DNA of 64,000 bases from contig MNZN01000001.1 in assembly GCA_001873625.1 (NCBI GenBank), forward strand, positions 124,001 to 188,000. Direction: 5' to 3'. Numbering within the stretch: the stretch's first letter is position 1; each line of letters begins with the position of its first letter. Under the pieces are notes generated by a model, which ran no database searches, had not been told where the DNA came from, and saw only the letters and a list, made by a program, of their open reading frames with translations. The position numbers and the translations under genes are program-made. Source of the DNA: Candidatus Saccharibacteria bacterium CG2_30_41_52 (lineage in GTDB: Bacteria > Patescibacteriota > Saccharimonadia > Saccharimonadales > Saccharimonadaceae). Of the stretch, positions 61,995 through 64,000 are shown one piece after another.

Positions 61995-62024
61995 ATTGTA
62001 GTCTAATATCAGCTACTCTACAAT
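61995..62024. promoter_or_regulatory. Symmetric overlapping divergent promoter
   Basis: ATTGTAG (61995-62001) and CTACAAT (62018-62024) are an exact inverted repeat. Plus strand: -35 TTGTAG, 17 nt, -10 TACAAT. Minus strand: the same hexamers on the other arms, also 17 nt. The -10 boxes lie 7 nt (plus) and 6 nt (minus) from the two start codons. Confidence 0.7.
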
Positions 62025-62031
62025 TAACAAC

Positions 62032-62817
62032 ATGCCCGATGAATTCGAGACAATACTTACCCAAGAACTAAATAGCGATGGACTATTGAATGAAGCAAAG
62101 CAATACATTTTAAACCTGTCTGCTTCCAAGCGTGTTAGACCTCGTTTTTTGTTTGCATGCGGTCAATTACTTGAAGTACCTAAATCTAAACTTATAAATC
62201 TAGCGTGTGCTGTTGAGTTAATCCATACAGCCAGTTTGTTGCATGATGATATCGTCGATCAAACACGCGTACGACGATCATCTACGAGCGTAAATACAAA
62301 ATTCGGCGATGGTATAGCACTACTGGCAGGCGACCAGCTGTTTTCTAAAGCGATATTAATACTATCAGATACAGACCGTGCTGTGGATAATCTAAAAGCT
62401 GCTGCCCAAACGATTTACGACATGTCTAATGCCGCCGCTTTTGAAGTAAATCAAGACGTAAGGCTAACTAATAAGCAATTATTATCCATAGTTGACGGCA
62501 AAACTGGATCATTGTTTGTATTATGCGGCAAACTTGCAGGTCTAGCCTCAAACAATGATATCGCTGCTGATAAATTTGCAAGTATTGGCAAACTGTTAGG
62601 CCGTATATTCCAAATCAACGATGACATTGATGACATCAAAGAGGATACGAAAAACAAAATACAGACTATTCCTCGAAATTTTGGAGTTAAAATCGCAACC
62701 AACGAAGCGGAACGGTTTTACGACGAGATGATAAATGTCTTAAGTGATTACAAAAACCACAAATTTTATTCAGAGATATTATCTATAGTTCAAATAATCA
62801 CCCGTAAGAACACTTAG
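62032..62817 (+). CDS. Polyprenyl diphosphate synthase
   Basis: 261 residues, a short trans-isoprenyl diphosphate synthase. The first Asp-rich motif is LLHDDIVDQTRVRR (DDxxD then R-R) and the second is NDDIDDIKEDTKN. It condenses isopentenyl diphosphate onto an allylic diphosphate; product length cannot be read safely. The protein is about 50 residues shorter than typical members, at the C-terminal end. The mRNA is probably leaderless. It shares a symmetric promoter with the UbiA-like gene. Confidence 0.85.
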   Translation: MPDEFETILTQELNSDGLLNEAKQYILNLSASKRVRPRFLFACGQLLEVPKSKLINLACAVELIHTASLLHDDIVDQTRVRRSSTSVNTKFGDGIALLAGDQLFSKAILILSDTDRAVDNLKAAAQTIYDMSNAAAFEVNQDVRLTNKQLLSIVDGKTGSLFVLCGKLAGLASNNDIAADKFASIGKLLGRIFQINDDIDDIKEDTKNKIQTIPRNFGVKIATNEAERFYDEMINVLSDYKNHKFYSEILSIVQIITRKNT

Positions 62818-62821
62818 CCCT

Positions 62822-62849
62822 TTGCATAGTTCAGTTTTTATGCTATAAT
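62822..62849 (+). promoter_or_regulatory. rplA promoter
   Basis: TTGCAT (62822-62827), 16-nt spacer, TATAAT (62844-62849). Confidence 0.7.
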
Positions 62850-62870
62850 TCACGTATAAAAATCAATGTT

Positions 62871-62887
62871 GGGAGGCTTGAAAAGCC
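62871..62887 (+). promoter_or_regulatory. Leader hairpin of rplA, possible L1 autoregulatory site
   Basis: GGGAGGCTT and AAGCC form a small GGCTT/AAGCC stem-loop with a GGGA flank about 30 nt before the ATG. L1 represses its own mRNA in other bacteria by binding an rRNA-like leader structure; the match here is only suggestive. Confidence 0.35.
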
Positions 62888-62916
62888 GTTATTACCACAG
62901 AAAGGGTTAAAGTCTA

Positions 62917-63921
62917 ATGACTAAAACTAAACCAGAACTGCTAGACGAAGCAGCTAAACTAAAACTGGAAGTGTCCGACAAAAACACAATCGCTGAAATC
63001 AACGAAGCGATTAAAATTTCAAAGAAAGAAAAAGTAGAAAAATCTAAAGAAGTTATCGCTGAGCGCGAAGCTGTTGTTGCCAAAGCCGGCAAACGAAGTG
63101 AAAAAGCTAAAAAAGAAGCTGAAGAAAAAGAAATCAAAGAAGAACGCAAAGAGGCAGGCGACACAACCCCACAATCAGCCGACGCTGAAGCTCGTGGCAA
63201 AAAAGGTCCAAAACCTGTCACTCGTCCACTAATTGAACGCCGTGGCAAAAGCTACCGCAAAGTTGCAGTATTGGTTGATAAGGCTGTTGTCTACAGCCTT
63301 GCTGATGCAATGGAATTAGCAGTAAAAACTAACCCAAGTAAATTTGATGCTAGCGTTGAAATCCACGTTCGAATGGGCGTTGACCCACGCCAAGCTGACC
63401 AAAACGTTCGCGCAACCGTATCACTACCAAACGGAACTGGTAAAACTATCCGTGTAGCAGTATTTGCACCTGAAACTGACCATGCAGCCGCTAAAAAAGC
63501 TGGTGCTGACGTAGTAGGCGATGATGATTTTCTAAAAACACTTGAAAAAGGTGAGATTAACTTCGACATCCTGATTGCAACTCCTCAATACATGCCAAAA
63601 CTAGGTAAATATGCACGTTTGCTTGGACCAAAAGGTTTGATGCCAAACCCAAAGAGCGGATCTGTATCAACTAACGTTGCTAAAGCCGTTACTGAAGCTA
63701 AGGCCGGCAAGGTTGAATACCGTGTCGACAAACAAGCTATCGTACACCTAAGTATCGGTAAGGTTTCATTTGGTGCTGCTAAACTAGTCGAAAATGCCAA
63801 CGCATTCTTTGACAGCCTAAAGGCACAAAAACCAAACGGACTAAAAGGTTCTTACGTCAAAACAACTTCAATCAGCACCACTCAAGGTCCTGGAATCAAA
63901 GTTGAAAACGTCGCTAATTAA
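62917..63921 (+). CDS. rplA: Ribosomal protein L1 with N-terminal extension
   Basis: 334 residues. The normal L1 fold occupies about residues 108-330 ([22 protein letters not shown], then [10 protein letters not shown] and [20 protein letters not shown]). The first about 105 residues are extra: a small helical part ([22 protein letters not shown]/HeH-like in style) and a Lys/Glu-rich linker. L1 binds 23S rRNA at the E-site stalk and its own mRNA. AAGGG precedes the start. A terminator follows. Confidence 0.95.
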   Translation: MTKTKPELLDEAAKLKLEVSDKNTIAEINEAIKISKKEKVEKSKEVIAEREAVVAKAGKRSEKAKKEAEEKEIKEERKEAGDTTPQSADAEARGKKGPKPVTRPLIERRGKSYRKVAVLVDKAVVYSLADAMELAVKTNPSKFDASVEIHVRMGVDPRQADQNVRATVSLPNGTGKTIRVAVFAPETDHAAAKKAGADVVGDDDFLKTLEKGEINFDILIATPQYMPKLGKYARLLGPKGLMPNPKSGSVSTNVAKAVTEAKAGKVEYRVDKQAIVHLSIGKVSFGAAKLVENANAFFDSLKAQKPNGLKGSYVKTTSISTTQGPGIKVENVAN

Positions 63922-63940
63922 TAATTAGCATAAAAGATTA

Positions 63941-63969
63941 AAGGGGCGACATCAAGTCGCCCCTTTTTT
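63941..63969 (+). terminator. Terminator after rplA
   Basis: AAGGGGCGAC (63941-63950) and GTCGCCCCTT (63956-63965) form a perfect 10-bp stem with a 5-nt loop followed by T-run. Nothing further is recognised up to the window end. Confidence 0.9.
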
Positions 63970-64000
63970 ATTGGCGCTGATTTACATCATCTGTCATACT

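Noticed and set aside
1-64000. UGA recoding as in Gracilibacteria/SR1
   Set aside because: Several genes end cleanly at TGA (for example brxA and the gene at 4140-4922) and long frames contain none internally; the tRNA-Trp reads only UGG.
1-64000. Many overlapping opposite-strand ORFs of 60-150 codons inside brx, rhs, T4SS and ribosomal genes
   Set aside because: They lie wholly within strongly supported genes, lack ribosome-binding sites and show no domain. They are shadow frames.

Overview
The window looks like a chromosomal stretch of a member of Candidatus Saccharibacteria (TM7) or a close patescibacterial relative. The reasons are the monoderm-style minimal type IV secretion genes, a large serine recombinase sitting on a tRNA gene, a small SecE, a ribosomal protein L1 with a long charged N-terminal extension, and many -10 boxes that lie only 6-9 nt before the start codon. 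The genetic code appears standard: UGA ends several genes and the tRNA-Trp anticodon is CCA. This argues against the UGA=Gly lineages Gracilibacteria and SR1. The taxonomy is inference from gene content.

Layout. 1-1.4 kb (minus): end of a GH57 glycoside hydrolase and a GT4 glycosyltransferase, probably glycan metabolism. 1.6 kb: tRNA-Trp. From there to about 49.75 kb lies what I read as one composite genomic island, or several islands stacked at the tRNA. In order it holds: a large serine recombinase whose 3' end runs antisense into the tRNA; small mobile-element genes (ribbon-helix-helix, replication-relaxation, HNH endonuclease, DUF3768 and other plasmid-type proteins), whose minus-strand members end in a recurrent RNA motif that I fold as an H-type pseudoknot; a two-gene CBASS-like system (CD-NTase plus SLATT membrane protein); a P-loop ATPase, a HAD protein and an alpha/beta hydrolase; a complete type 1 BREX operon (brxA-brxB-brxC-pglX-pglZ-brxL) extended by a DUF2130 nuclease-like protein and a HEPN protein; a minus-strand type IV secretion operon (pilin, VirB6/TrbL-like, PrgI, VirB4 in two pieces, CHAP hydrolase, VirD4/TraD-like ATPase); head to head with it a 2296-residue PA14/YD-repeat (Rhs) polymorphic toxin with a nuclease-like C-terminus and putative immunity genes; and two paralogous phospholipase-D-fold genes flanking tatA and a P-type ATPase. 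Short direct repeats of the tRNA 3' end occur at 44.64, 48.24 and 49.74 kb.

49.9-59.4 kb: small membrane proteins, a YggT-like protein, 2-Cys peroxiredoxin, decayed kinase fragments, an NRAMP-related transporter with altered metal-site motifs, a P-loop kinase, a YgjP/DUF45 metallopeptidase and an orphan histidine kinase. 59.4-64 kb: conserved core secE-nusG-rplK and rplA, with a divergent ubiA-type prenyltransferase/polyprenyl diphosphate synthase pair lodged between rplK and rplA.

How the parts fit: the island combines integration, defence (BREX, CBASS-like, HEPN) and transfer or attack (T4SS, Rhs toxin), as expected for an integrative conjugative or defence island. No canonical HUH relaxase was recognised, so self-transfer is unproven. 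No CRISPR array and no rRNA was seen.
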